Positions 25,606 through 34,376 of a stretch of DNA of 64,000 nucleotides are shown here, in pieces. How positions within the stretch are numbered: the first letter of the stretch is position 1; each line of letters starts with the position of its first letter. The position numbers and the translations under genes were made by a program. Source of the DNA: Oceanicola sp. (GTDB lineage: Bacteria; Pseudomonadota; Alphaproteobacteria; Rhodobacterales; Rhodobacteraceae); the NCBI GenBank assembly GCA_017792405.1, contig CP051231.1:384634-448633 (forward strand), read 5' to 3'. The notes below the pieces were generated by a model. It was not told where the DNA came from, ran no database searches, and worked only from the letters and a program-made list of their open reading frames with translations.

Positions 25606-26397
25606 ATGCAGATCGCCCTCTGGCAAACCCGCCCGCAGCCCGGCATTGACCCGGCCCTTTCCGCGCTGGATCAGGCCGCCCGCGCCGCCGCGCAATCCGG
25701 GGCCGACCTGCTGGTCACTCCCGAGATGGCGCTGGGCGGCTACAACATCGGCGCGGCTGAGGTGGCGGCGAACGCCGAGCGGGCAGGGGAGGTGGCCGAG
25801 GCTCTCTCCGCCATCGCCCGCCGCCACGGCATCGCGCTCACCGCCGGTCTGGCCCTGCCGTCCCCCGGCCCGCGCCCCTACAACGCCTGCCTCGCGATTG
25901 ATGCCAAGGGCCGCGAGCTGGCCCGCTACCACAAGGTCCAGCTCTTCGGCGAGGTCGATGCCGCCCAGTTCACGCCCGGCGACGCGCTCTCCCCCGTCTT
26001 CGAGCTGGCCGGTTGGAAGCTGGCGCTGGCGATCTGCTACGACATCGAGTTCCCCGAACTGGCCCGCGGCCTCGCCCTGCGCGGCGCCGAGCTGATCGTC
26101 ACCCCCACCGCCAACATGGTGCCCTACGCCAGCGTCAACACCCGCCTCGTGCCCGCCCGCGCCGAAGAGAACACCACCTGCATCGCCTACTGCAACTACG
26201 TGGGCGCCGAAGGGGACTTCACCTACAACGGCCTCTCCTGCGCCTGCGGGGCCAATGGCGAGGATATCGCCCGCGCCCCCGCCGCACAGGAGGCCCTGCT
26301 CTCCGCCACGCTCAACCGCGCCGCCCTTGCCCAAGCCCGCCGCGCCCAGCCCTACCTCTCCGCGCGCCGCGCCGATCTCTACCAAGGCCAGCCATGA
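25606..26397 (+). CDS. davA: 5-aminovaleramidase (nitrilase superfamily)
   Basis: The 263-aa carbon-nitrogen hydrolase shows the Glu-Lys-Cys triad: E40 in TPEMALGG, K110 in YHKVQLFG and C144 in ICYDIEFPE. Length and pairing match DavA, which hydrolyses 5-aminovaleramide to 5-aminovalerate and ammonia in lysine catabolism. It overlaps the monooxygenase gene by 4 bases (ATGA), giving a davA-davB operon. Other nitrilase-family amidases are possible from sequence alone, but the partner makes this specific. Confidence 0.88.
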   Translation: MQIALWQTRPQPGIDPALSALDQAARAAAQSGADLLVTPEMALGGYNIGAAEVAANAERAGEVAEALSAIARRHGIALTAGLALPSPGPRPYNACLAIDAKGRELARYHKVQLFGEVDAAQFTPGDALSPVFELAGWKLALAICYDIEFPELARGLALRGAELIVTPTANMVPYASVNTRLVPARAEENTTCIAYCNYVGAEGDFTYNGLSCACGANGEDIARAPAAQEALLSATLNRAALAQARRAQPYLSARRADLYQGQP

Positions 26398-28043
26398 ACC
26401 CCGTCACCGTCTTCGGCCCCGATTTCCCCTTCGCCTATGACCGCTGGGTCACCCATCCCGCTGGCCTCGGCCAGCTGCCCGCCGAGAGCCACGGCAAGCG
26501 GGTGGCGATCATCGGCTCCGGCGCCGCCGGGGTGGTCGCGGGCTACGAGCTGATGAAACTGGGCCTCCGCCCCATCCTCTTCGAATCCGGCCAGTTCGGC
26601 GGGCGGCTCCGCTCCCGCGCCTTCGAGGGGGCCGAAGGGGTCATCGCCGAACTGGGCGGCATGCGCTTCCCGGTCTCCGGCACCGGCTTCTACCACTACG
26701 CCAACATGCTCGGCCTCGAGAGCCGCCCATTCCCCAACCCGCTGACCCCCGCCGCAGGCTCCACCGTCATCGACCTTCTGGGCCAAACCCACTACGCCCG
26801 CACCCTCGCCGACCTGCCGCCGCTATTTCAGGAGGTCGCGCAGGCCTATGACGCCGCGCTCGAAGAGGGCGCCAGCTTCACCGCGCTGCAACAGGCCATC
26901 CGCGCCCGCGACACTGCCCGCATCAAGGAGCTGTGGAACCCGCTGGTCGCCGCATGGGACGAGCGCACCTTTTACGATTTCATCGCCTCCTCCGAGGCCT
27001 TCCAGAAGCTCTCGTTCCACCACCGCGAGGTCTTCGGGCAGGTCGGCTTCGGCACCGGCGGCTGGGATAGCGACTTCCCCAACTCGATGCTCGAGATCCT
27101 CCGCGTCAACCTCACCGAATGCGACAGCAACCAGCGCTACTTCGCCGGCGGGGTCGAGCAGATGCCGCGCCGCCTCTGGCAGCATGCGCCCGAGCACATC
27201 ACCCACTGGCCCGCCGGCACCACCCTCGCTGCCCTCAACGACGGCGCCCCCCGCGCCGGGGCCCGCCGGCTGCGCCGGACCAGCCCCGAGCAGATCACCG
27301 TCACCGACGCATGGGGCCGGGCCGAGGCCTTCGACGCCGTGCTCGTCACCTGCCAGACCCACCTGCTCACCACCATGATCGACACCGAAGAGAGCCTCTT
27401 CGCGCAGGATCTCTGGATGGCCCTCGACCGCACCCGCTACATGCAGTCGGCTAAAACCTTCGTCATGGTCGATCGCCCGTTCTGGAAAGACAAAGACCCG
27501 CACACAGGCCGCGACGTAATGTCTATGACCCTGACAGACAGGCTCACCCGCGGCACCTACCTCTTCGACAACGGGCCAGACAAACCCTCGGTCATCTGCC
27601 TCAGCTACGCCTGGATGACCGACGCCCTCAAGGTGCTGCCCCTGCCCGCCGAGCAGCGGGTCGAGCTGGCGCTCACCTCGCTCGCCAAGATCTACCCCGG
27701 CGTCGATATCCGCTCCCATATCCTCGGTGACCCGATCACCGTGAGCTGGGAGGCCGATCAGAACTTTCTTGGCGCCTTCAAGGGCGCGTTGCCCGGCCAC
27801 TACCGCTACAACCACCGCATGTTCGGCCATTTCATGCAGGAGGACATGCCCCCCGAAGAGCGCGGCATCTTCCTCGCCGGGGATGGCATCAGCTGGACCC
27901 CGGCCTGGGTCGAGGGCGCGGTGCAGACCTCGCTCAACGCCGTGTCCGGCCTCATCCGCCACTTCGGCGGCACCTCCGCGCCCGGCAACCCCATGCCCGC
28001 CGATGAGTACCCGGCAAACGGCCCGGTGCCGCTGGAGCCCTGA
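26394..28043 (+). CDS. davB: L-lysine 2-monooxygenase (FAD)
   Basis: The 549-aa flavin amine-oxidase-fold protein has a dinucleotide-binding motif VAIIGSGAAGVVAGYELMKLG near residue 33, then GGRLRSRAFEG, AELGGMRFPVS, and near the C-terminus GIFLAGDGISWTPAWVEGAVQT. These closely resemble my recollection of Pseudomonas DavB throughout. DavB oxidatively decarboxylates lysine to 5-aminovaleramide, which DavA then hydrolyses. The longer upstream frame is only the davA shadow; the ATG at 26394 overlaps the davA stop. Confidence 0.9.
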   Translation: MNPVTVFGPDFPFAYDRWVTHPAGLGQLPAESHGKRVAIIGSGAAGVVAGYELMKLGLRPILFESGQFGGRLRSRAFEGAEGVIAELGGMRFPVSGTGFYHYANMLGLESRPFPNPLTPAAGSTVIDLLGQTHYARTLADLPPLFQEVAQAYDAALEEGASFTALQQAIRARDTARIKELWNPLVAAWDERTFYDFIASSEAFQKLSFHHREVFGQVGFGTGGWDSDFPNSMLEILRVNLTECDSNQRYFAGGVEQMPRRLWQHAPEHITHWPAGTTLAALNDGAPRAGARRLRRTSPEQITVTDAWGRAEAFDAVLVTCQTHLLTTMIDTEESLFAQDLWMALDRTRYMQSAKTFVMVDRPFWKDKDPHTGRDVMSMTLTDRLTRGTYLFDNGPDKPSVICLSYAWMTDALKVLPLPAEQRVELALTSLAKIYPGVDIRSHILGDPITVSWEADQNFLGAFKGALPGHYRYNHRMFGHFMQEDMPPEERGIFLAGDGISWTPAWVEGAVQTSLNAVSGLIRHFGGTSAPGNPMPADEYPANGPVPLEP

Positions 28044-28131
28044 CTGGCGGCCCGCCTCAGGGCCGCCATCTCAGCGCCATGATTGCCTGATATACCCCCG
28101 CAAAATAAATCGCGGGCAGAACGGGCAGCCG

Positions 28132-29166
28132 ATGACCTACCAACGCGAATTAGATGGGCTAAGGGCACTCGCGGCAATCGCCGTGCTGGCCTTTCACACC
28201 CGCCTGCCAGGCTTTGGCGGCGGCTTCCTCGGGGTCGACCTCTTCTTCGTGCTGTCGGGGTATCTGACCACCTCGCTGATCCTCCACCAGATCGAGGGCT
28301 TCAGCCCCGGCGCCTTCCGCCGTTTTCTCTCCCGAAGGCTCTGGCGGCTCTGGCCGCTGCTCATCACCTTCTGCGGCGCGGTGGCGCTGGCCATGTGGCT
28401 GGCGGGCGACCGCTACGCGGCCGCGCCGCTGCATGGCGCGCTCTTCATGGGCAACACCGACCGCGCGGTGCTGGGCTATGCCAGCCACTCCGTCCACACG
28501 TGGTCGCTCGCCGCCGAGATGCAGTTCTACATCCTGATCGGCCTGCTGGCGCTGCTGCTGCGCTCCGCCCGGCACCTGCGCTACGCGCTGCTGGCCGGGT
28601 TCGTCGGCGTCACTCTCTACCGGCTCGGCGTGGCCAGCGTGGCCGACTGGCGCGAAGGCTTCTACAGCCCCTTCGCCCATAGCTCCGGCCTCTTCCTCGG
28701 TGGTCTCGTCGCCACCCTGTCGCCGCCCCGCATCCGCTATCCGGGGATGATGGTGGGCGTGGCCCTCGTCGCCCTCGCTGCCGTCCTGAGCGTGGCCCAG
28801 TTCCGCACCTTCGGGGCGCTCATGCTCTGGATCGGCGCGACCGAACTGGCCACCGTGCTGCTGCTGCTGGGCCTCCGCACCGGGCGGTCCGGGCTGGCGG
28901 GCCGCTGGCTCGGCTTCGGCCCCTTCGTCTGGCTCGGCCAACTCTCCTACGGCCTCTACCTCTGGCACTACCCGGTCGCCGTCCTGCTGCGCGATACCCT
29001 GCCACCGGTCCCGGCCTTCGTCGTCACCTTCGCCGTGTCCCTCGCGCTGGCGGCGGCGAGCTTCCGCTGGCTGGAGCAGCCGATGCGCAACCGGGGCAAG
29101 GGCCAGCGGCCGCCCGCGCCTGCCTCGGCCACGATGCGCACACCGGTGCACAGCGCGCTCGCTTAA
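28132..29166 (+). CDS. Acyltransferase 3 family membrane protein
   Basis: The 344-aa integral membrane protein begins with the family signature ELDGLRALAAIAVLAFHTRLPGFGGGFLGVDLFFVLSGYL, where the His is the catalytic residue. It contains about nine to ten hydrophobic helices. Such enzymes O-acylate extracytoplasmic sugars of peptidoglycan, lipid A or exopolysaccharide. The gene stands alone after davB with an 88-base gap, so the substrate cannot be read from context. Confidence 0.85.
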   Translation: MTYQRELDGLRALAAIAVLAFHTRLPGFGGGFLGVDLFFVLSGYLTTSLILHQIEGFSPGAFRRFLSRRLWRLWPLLITFCGAVALAMWLAGDRYAAAPLHGALFMGNTDRAVLGYASHSVHTWSLAAEMQFYILIGLLALLLRSARHLRYALLAGFVGVTLYRLGVASVADWREGFYSPFAHSSGLFLGGLVATLSPPRIRYPGMMVGVALVALAAVLSVAQFRTFGALMLWIGATELATVLLLLGLRTGRSGLAGRWLGFGPFVWLGQLSYGLYLWHYPVAVLLRDTLPPVPAFVVTFAVSLALAAASFRWLEQPMRNRGKGQRPPAPASATMRTPVHSALA

Positions 29167-29203
29167 CCACCCGCTTCTGTGCGCAAATCGCGTATGTATG
29201 GAA

Positions 29204-29236
29204 TGTGCATCGGATGTGCATCAGTTGTGCATCGGT
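29204..29236. repeat. Three tandem 11-bp iterons (TGTGCATCnGn)
   Basis: TGTGCATCGGA, TGTGCATCAGT and TGTGCATCGGT follow one another without gaps. An 11-bp period places each copy about one helical turn apart on the same DNA face, as for a cooperative DNA-binding protein. They lie 137 bases before the start of the DUF2948-hisD operon. Confidence 0.6.
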
Positions 29237-29372
29237 AACCAACCTTAACAGCCCGCCGCCTGTTAACCGCCCGGGACGCCGCGGCAACTGCCGCTTGTGA
29301 GCCTGTGCCGAACCCCCTATGTCTTTCATGCAATGCAAGAATACTCAGTAAAACCGGCCCCGGAGGCGCATC

Positions 29373-29855
29373 GTGGCTGAAGACGCCAAGTTTGAAGATG
29401 GCGCAGAGCGCCCGATCTACCTCGCCGCAATGGATGATGGCTCCCTGCCCATCGTCTCCTCGCTGGTGCAGGACGCCGTTTTTCCCATCACCGAGATGAA
29501 GTTCGACAAAGCCGCGCGCGAATTTGCCTTGCTGGTCAACCGCTTCCGCTGGGAAGACAAAGAGCGCGCCGAGTCCCGTGGCCGCCCCTACGAGCGGGTA
29601 CAATCGGTGCTGCGGGTGGGTGATGTCATGGGCGTCTCCACCATGGGAATCGACCGCTCAGATGCCGATACCATCCTGTCTTTGCTGGCAATTTCCTGGG
29701 ATGAGGGCGAGGACGGCACCGGCACGCTCACCTTCACCCTCGCGGGCGATGGCGCGATCCGCCTCAAGGTCGAATGCCTCGACGTGGTGCTGAAAGACGT
29801 GACCCGCCCCTATCTCGCCCCCTCCCGCCACGCGCCGGAGCACCCCGAAGAGTGA
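29373..29855 (+). CDS. DUF2948 family protein
   Basis: The 160-aa protein starts at a GTG with CGGAGG upstream. It contains AALDDGS-like AAMDDGSLPIVSSLVQDA, MKFDKAAREFALLVNRFRWE and LTFAGDGAIRLKVECLDVVLKDVTRPY, matching DUF2948, which commonly precedes hisD in Rhodobacterales. Its biochemical role is unknown. It overlaps the GNAT gene by 4 bases and heads the housekeeping operon. Confidence 0.85.
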   Translation: MAEDAKFEDGAERPIYLAAMDDGSLPIVSSLVQDAVFPITEMKFDKAAREFALLVNRFRWEDKERAESRGRPYERVQSVLRVGDVMGVSTMGIDRSDADTILSLLAISWDEGEDGTGTLTFTLAGDGAIRLKVECLDVVLKDVTRPYLAPSRHAPEHPEE

Positions 29856-30370
29856 GCATCCGCCGCCTCGGCCCGGAGGATGCGCAGGCCTTCCGCGCCC
29901 TGCGGCTTGAGGCGCTGACACAGAGCCCCGAGGCCTTTGGCGAAGATCTCTCTGACGCGCTCGACAAGACCGATCTCGACTATGTCAACCGTCTGGAAAT
30001 GGGTGATAATTTCGGCGCTTTCGCTGGTGAGGCGCTGGTCGGCATCCTGCTCTACATGCGCGAGCACGGCCCCAAGATCAGCCACCGCGCTTTCCTGATG
30101 TCGGTCTATGTCCAGCCCGCCCATCGCGGCACGGGCGTGGCCTCCGCGCTGGTCGCCGCCGCCCTCGATCTGGCCCGAGACAGCGGGGTAGGGCAGGTGG
30201 AGCTATATGTCTCCTCCGCCGCGCCGCGCGCCCATGCCTTCTACCTCCGCGAGGGCTTTGCCGAGGTGGGGTGCAGCCCCCGCGCACTATGCGTTAACGG
30301 GTGTTACCACGACGAACGCCACATGATCCGCTATCTCGACCCGCTTGAGAGCGCCCCCGCAGCCGGGTAA
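29852..30370 (+). CDS. GNAT family N-acetyltransferase
   Basis: The 172-aa protein has a GNAT fold signature: an N-terminal SIRRLGPEDAQAFRALRLEAL, the acetyl-CoA loop VQPAHRGTGVASALV, and VELYVSSAAPRAHAFYLREGF near the end. The substrate is unknown. The GTG start at 29852 overlaps the DUF2948 stop, so it is translated from the same message. It lies 21 bases before hisD. Confidence 0.85.
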   Translation: MSIRRLGPEDAQAFRALRLEALTQSPEAFGEDLSDALDKTDLDYVNRLEMGDNFGAFAGEALVGILLYMREHGPKISHRAFLMSVYVQPAHRGTGVASALVAAALDLARDSGVGQVELYVSSAAPRAHAFYLREGFAEVGCSPRALCVNGCYHDERHMIRYLDPLESAPAAG

Positions 30371-30391
30371 GAGGCCCGCAAAGGAGAGCCC

Positions 30392-31693
30392 ATGCCCGTC
30401 TTTCTCAGCAGCACCGACCCCGATTTCGAGGCCCGTTTTCAGGCGCTCCTGAGCGCCAAGCGCGAGGATTCGCCCGATATCGACGAGGCCGTCGCCGGCA
30501 TCATCGCCGATGTCCGCACCCGGGGCGACGCGGCCGTGATCGAGCTGACAGAAAAGTTCGATCGCCTTTCGCTAGCCCCTGAAACCATTGCCTTTTCCGA
30601 GGCCGAGATCGACGAGCACTGCTCCCGCGTGCCGCCCGAAGAGGCCGCCGCGCTGGAGCTGGCGGCAGAGCGCATTCGCGCCTACCACGTCCGCCAGATG
30701 CCCGAAGATGCCATGTGGACAGACCCTGACGGCGCCACCCTCGGCTGGCGTTGGAGCCCGGTCTCTGCCGCTGGCCTCTACGTGCCCGGCGGCCTCGCCA
30801 GCTACCCCTCCTCGGTGCTGATGAACGCCGTTCCGGCCCAGGTCGCAGGCGTCGAACGCCTCGTTATCGCCTGCCCAACCCCCGGCGGCGAGGCCAACCC
30901 CCTCGTGCTCTACGCCGCCCGCCTCGCCGGGGTCAAAACCGTCTATCGTATCGGCGGGGCACAGGCCGTTGCCGCCTTGGCCTACGGCACCCAAACCATT
31001 GCGCCGGTTGATAAAATCACCGGCCCCGGCAATGCCTTCGTCGCCGCCGCCAAGCGCCGCGTCTTCGGCAAGGTCGGCATCGACATGATCGCCGGCCCCT
31101 CGGAAATCTTGGTTATCGCCGACGCCGCCAACGACCCCGATTTTATCGCCCTCGACCTGCTCTCCCAAGCCGAGCACGACGCGTCCGCCCAGTCCATCCT
31201 GATCACCACCGACGCCGCCTTCGGGCAAGCCGTGGCCGATGCCGTCGAGACCCGTCTGCAAAGCCTCGAACGGGCACAGATCGCAGGCGAAAGCTGGCGC
31301 GACTTCGGCGCGGTGATCACCGTGCAAAGCCTTGAAGAGGCAGCAGAACTCTCCGACCGCATCGCGCCCGAGCACCTCGAGCTTTGCGTCGAAGACCCCG
31401 AGGCGCTTTCCGAGAAAATCAATCACGCCGGGGCCATCTTTCTCGGCCAATGGACCCCTGAAGCCATCGGCGATTACATCGGCGGCCCCAACCACGTGCT
31501 CCCCACCGCCCGCTCCGCCCGCTTCTCCTCGGGCCTCTCGGTGATGGATTTCCTCAAGCGCACCACCCTCGCCAAGATGACCCCCGAGGCCCTCCGCGCC
31601 ATCGGCCCGGCGGCAGAAACCCTCGCGAAATCAGAGAGTTTGCAGGCCCACGGCCTCTCCGTCCGCGCCCGGCTCGACAAGCTCAACCGATGA
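30392..31693 (+). CDS. hisD: Histidinol dehydrogenase
   Basis: The 433-aa enzyme oxidises L-histidinol to histidine in two NAD-dependent steps, the last reactions of histidine synthesis. Family blocks are clear: GLYVPGGLASYPSSVLMN, YRIGGAQAVAALAYGT, ITGPGNAFVAAAKR, GIDMIAGPSEILVIAD, the zinc-site stretch LLSQAEHDASAQ, and IAPEHLEL with the catalytic Glu-His pair. An AAAGGAGAG site precedes the ATG. Its stop overlaps the next ATG. Confidence 0.98.
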   Translation: MPVFLSSTDPDFEARFQALLSAKREDSPDIDEAVAGIIADVRTRGDAAVIELTEKFDRLSLAPETIAFSEAEIDEHCSRVPPEEAAALELAAERIRAYHVRQMPEDAMWTDPDGATLGWRWSPVSAAGLYVPGGLASYPSSVLMNAVPAQVAGVERLVIACPTPGGEANPLVLYAARLAGVKTVYRIGGAQAVAALAYGTQTIAPVDKITGPGNAFVAAAKRRVFGKVGIDMIAGPSEILVIADAANDPDFIALDLLSQAEHDASAQSILITTDAAFGQAVADAVETRLQSLERAQIAGESWRDFGAVITVQSLEEAAELSDRIAPEHLELCVEDPEALSEKINHAGAIFLGQWTPEAIGDYIGGPNHVLPTARSARFSSGLSVMDFLKRTTLAKMTPEALRAIGPAAETLAKSESLQAHGLSVRARLDKLNR

Positions 31694-32385
31694 TCCGCGC
31701 CGCCCTTCTGGCTCTCCTGCTGGCCACGCCGCTCCATGCTGGCGAGGCCGAGGATCGCAAGGCCGCCACCATCGCGCTGCTGCAAGAGCAGGGCGTGCCC
31801 GTGCTGCCCACGCTCCCCACTATCGAGACCGAGGCCGAAAGCCTGCGCCGCACCGAGGAGGAGGTCATCCGCCGCACCATCGCGCTGGCCATCGTCGCGG
31901 TAAAAGGCGAGACCGGCGACAGCGACCTCGCCCGCAACCTGATCAGCCAGTTCGAGGCGGATGAGAGCTGGTTCAGCCCCTCCGAGCGGGCCTTCCTGGA
32001 TGCTCCCGATCCCGACCAGCAGATGCGCGCCCAGTTCGCGTGGCGCTACGAGACGGTCGAGGTGATGCTCTGGGCGCTGGGTATCTACGATGAGCTGAAA
32101 TATCCCAGCGAAATCATGGATGTGCCCCGCATGGCCGATACCCTCCGGGGCCTTAACACCGCGGGACTTCGGGCGCAGGCCAGCCTCCGCCCGCAGGCCG
32201 CACTGCTCGATGCGGCCGACCGGATTTACCGCTACCATTGGGCCACCCGACAAGCCCGGCTCGATGGCGCCTCGCCGCCCGCCGGTCTCTACCCCGATGT
32301 GATCTGGGAGCGGCACCACGCGCTGAACTGGCTCATCGGCGCCCACGGCGGCCAGCCTTGGGACGAGGTCAGCACCGACACCTGA
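31690..32385 (+). CDS. DUF4272 protein with signal peptide
   Basis: The 231-aa protein has a short Sec signal (MIRAALLALLLATPLHA) and then LRRTEEEVIRRTIALAIVAVKGE and FAWRYETVEVMLWALG, characteristic of DUF4272. It overlaps hisD by 4 bases. Function is unknown; the signal implies periplasmic location. This neighbour order is conserved in related genomes. Confidence 0.8.
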   Translation: MIRAALLALLLATPLHAGEAEDRKAATIALLQEQGVPVLPTLPTIETEAESLRRTEEEVIRRTIALAIVAVKGETGDSDLARNLISQFEADESWFSPSERAFLDAPDPDQQMRAQFAWRYETVEVMLWALGIYDELKYPSEIMDVPRMADTLRGLNTAGLRAQASLRPQAALLDAADRIYRYHWATRQARLDGASPPAGLYPDVIWERHHALNWLIGAHGGQPWDEVSTDT

Positions 32386-32450
32386 GGATTTCGCTGCATT
32401 GCAGTATCCGCCCCCGCAGGCTAGCGTTCGGCAGCCACGGAGACGAGCGC

Positions 32451-32930
32451 ATGAGCCGCATCTGCCATATCGAGATAGACGACGCCAACCTGCCGCCCCC
32501 CACGCCGGAGATCGAGCAGGAGCGCAAGGTGGCCGTCTTCGACCTGCTGGAAAGCAACAGCTTCGATCCCACCGGGCGTGACGGCTACGAAATGCCTCCC
32601 GGCCCCTACCGGCTGCACCTCTGTATCCGAGATCGCCGGCTGGTCTTTGATATCTCTGACGAGAAATCCAATGAAATCGGGGCCTTCCACCTTTCCCTCT
32701 CGCCCTTCAAGCAGGTCGTGAAGGACTACTGGCAGATCTGCGAAAGCTATTACGACGCGGTCAAAAAGCTGCCGCCCCACCAGATCGAGGCGATCGACAT
32801 GGCCCGCCGGGGCATCCACAACGAGGGGGCCCGCGTGCTTCAGGAACGGCTGGAGGGCAAGGCGGCAGTCGATACCGATACCGCCCGCCGCCTCTTCACC
32901 CTCATCTGCGTGCTGCACTTCGGGGGGTAA
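32451..32930 (+). CDS. UPF0262 family protein
   Basis: The 159-aa protein matches UPF0262: an ERKVAVFDLLESNSF segment, GPYRLHLCIRDRRLVFDI, LSPFKQVVKDYWQICESYYDAVK and RRGIHNEGARVLQERL. The family is confined mainly to alphaproteobacteria and has no assigned activity. The ATG at 32451 follows CGGAGACGAGCGC. It sits 4 bases before the phosphatase gene. Confidence 0.88.
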   Translation: MSRICHIEIDDANLPPPTPEIEQERKVAVFDLLESNSFDPTGRDGYEMPPGPYRLHLCIRDRRLVFDISDEKSNEIGAFHLSLSPFKQVVKDYWQICESYYDAVKKLPPHQIEAIDMARRGIHNEGARVLQERLEGKAAVDTDTARRLFTLICVLHFGG

Positions 32931-32934
32931 GGAC

Positions 32935-33396
32935 TTGGGAAAAAAGAGCTTCCCCTCCTCGGTGCTGTTCTGCTGCGACCATAACGCAGTGCGCTCGCCG
33001 ATGGCCGAAGGGCTGATGAAAAAGCTCTACGGCCATGACGCCTACGTGCAATCTGCGGGCGTTTACAATGACTTGGATATCGACGGCTTCGCCATCGCCG
33101 TCTGCGAGGAGATCGGGGTGGAACTGCACCGCCACCGCTCCCGCAGCTTCGAGGAAATGCAGCAATGGGGCGATGATCTTTCGGGCTTCGACCTGATCGT
33201 CGCGCTCTCGCCCGCCTCCCAGCGGCAGGCGCTTGAGTTGACCCGCGTGTTCCATCTCGAGGTCGAATATTGGCCCATCATGGACCCCTCCGGCCTTGGC
33301 GAGACCCGCGAGGCCAAGATGGGCGTCTACCGGCAGGTCCGCGACCAGCTGATGGACAGGATGAAACAGCGCTTCGGCCCGCCAAGCCAGAGATGA
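32935..33396 (+). CDS. Low molecular weight protein-tyrosine phosphatase family
   Basis: The 153-aa protein has the P-loop CDHNAVRS (Cys14-x5-Arg20) and the C-terminal general-acid region WPIMDPSG. It starts at a TTG placed just after the stop of the UPF0262 gene, with the G-rich stop region serving as RBS. It may act on phosphotyrosine or arsenate; position in the infA-maf block suggests a housekeeping phosphatase. Confidence 0.85.
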   Translation: MGKKSFPSSVLFCCDHNAVRSPMAEGLMKKLYGHDAYVQSAGVYNDLDIDGFAIAVCEEIGVELHRHRSRSFEEMQQWGDDLSGFDLIVALSPASQRQALELTRVFHLEVEYWPIMDPSGLGETREAKMGVYRQVRDQLMDRMKQRFGPPSQR

Positions 33397-33506
33397 TGCG
33401 GGGCCGAGCCGGGGCTGGCCTGCACAGGGTCGCCCGGTCAAAAAGGTCACAAGCGCCGGAGCGCGCACGATTTCCGCTTGATTTGTTGCCCATAGCGGCG
33501 CATCTA

Positions 33507-33532
33507 GTGCCGCGTCCGCCACAGTGCGGCAC
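33507..33532 (+). promoter_or_regulatory. Hairpin in the infA leader
   Basis: GTGCCGC and GCGGCAC pair across a 12-base loop, 21 bases before the infA start. It could be a leader structure or the end of the preceding transcript, but it has no U-tract. Confidence 0.35.
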
Positions 33533-33553
33533 GCATGCAACAACGGAGTGACC

Positions 33554-33772
33554 ATGGCCAAGGAAGAACTGCTCGAATTTCCCGGTGTCGTGAAGGAGCT
33601 CCTGCCCAATGCGACGTTCAGGGTCGAGCTGGAAAACGGCCATGAAATCATTGCGCATACGGCAGGCAAGCTCCGGAAGAACCGGATCCGCGTCCTCACC
33701 GGCGACAAGGTGCAGGTTGAGATGACGCCCTATGACCTGACCAAGGGCCGCATCAACTACCGCTTCCGGTAA
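33554..33772 (+). CDS. infA: Translation initiation factor IF-1
   Basis: The 72-aa S1/OB-fold protein ([20 protein letters not shown] ... ITYRFR-like INYRFR end) has the exact family length. IF-1 binds the 30S A-site and assists IF-2 and IF-3. A GGAG site lies 6 bases upstream. It is followed one base after its stop by maf. Confidence 0.98.
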   Translation: MAKEELLEFPGVVKELLPNATFRVELENGHEIIAHTAGKLRKNRIRVLTGDKVQVEMTPYDLTKGRINYRFR

Positions 33773-33773
33773 G

Positions 33774-34349
33774 ATGCGACTCATCCTCGGATCCGGCAGC
33801 CCGCGACGTCGCGAGCTGCTGGGCCAACTCGGGCTGACGCCCGACGAAATCCGCGCCGCCGACATTGATGAAACGCCCGCCAAGGGGGAGCTTCCGCGCC
33901 CCTATTGCACCCGCATGGCCGTGGAGAAGGCGCAAGCGTTGCCGCCCGGCCCGGGCGAGTTGGTGCTCACCGCCGATACCACCGTTGCCCTTGGCCGCCG
34001 TATCCTCGGCAAGCCCGAGAATCGCGCCGAGGCGGGGGAGTTCCTGCGGTCGCTGGCCGGTCGCCGCCACCGCGTGATCACCGCGCTGGCCGTGCGCACC
34101 GAGGCGGGCTTCTGGCAGCGCGACGTGGTGACTTCGGTGAAGATGAAGCGCCTGAGCGAGAGCGAGCTTTTCGCCTATCTCGAAACCGGCGATTGGGAGG
34201 GCAAGGCCGGTGGCTATGCCATCCAAGGTCCGGCGGGCGCGTTCATTCCTTGGATATCTGGCAGCTACTCCGCCGTCATGGGCCTGCCCGTGGCCGAGAC
34301 GGCGCAGCTGCTGGTCGCGGCGGGCTACCCGCTCTACAAGGCGGCCTGA
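33774..34349 (+). CDS. maf: Maf family nucleoside triphosphate pyrophosphatase
   Basis: The 191-aa protein shows Maf hallmarks: [14 protein letters not shown] at the N-terminus, the DIDE segment, [17 protein letters not shown] with the catalytic Asp, and [26 protein letters not shown]. These enzymes clear modified pyrimidine NTPs and inhibit septum formation. It lies directly after infA in the conserved block. Confidence 0.95.
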   Translation: MRLILGSGSPRRRELLGQLGLTPDEIRAADIDETPAKGELPRPYCTRMAVEKAQALPPGPGELVLTADTTVALGRRILGKPENRAEAGEFLRSLAGRRHRVITALAVRTEAGFWQRDVVTSVKMKRLSESELFAYLETGDWEGKAGGYAIQGPAGAFIPWISGSYSAVMGLPVAETAQLLVAAGYPLYKAA

Positions 34350-34376
34350 CCTGACCCATACGCGCGGAGAGATGCG

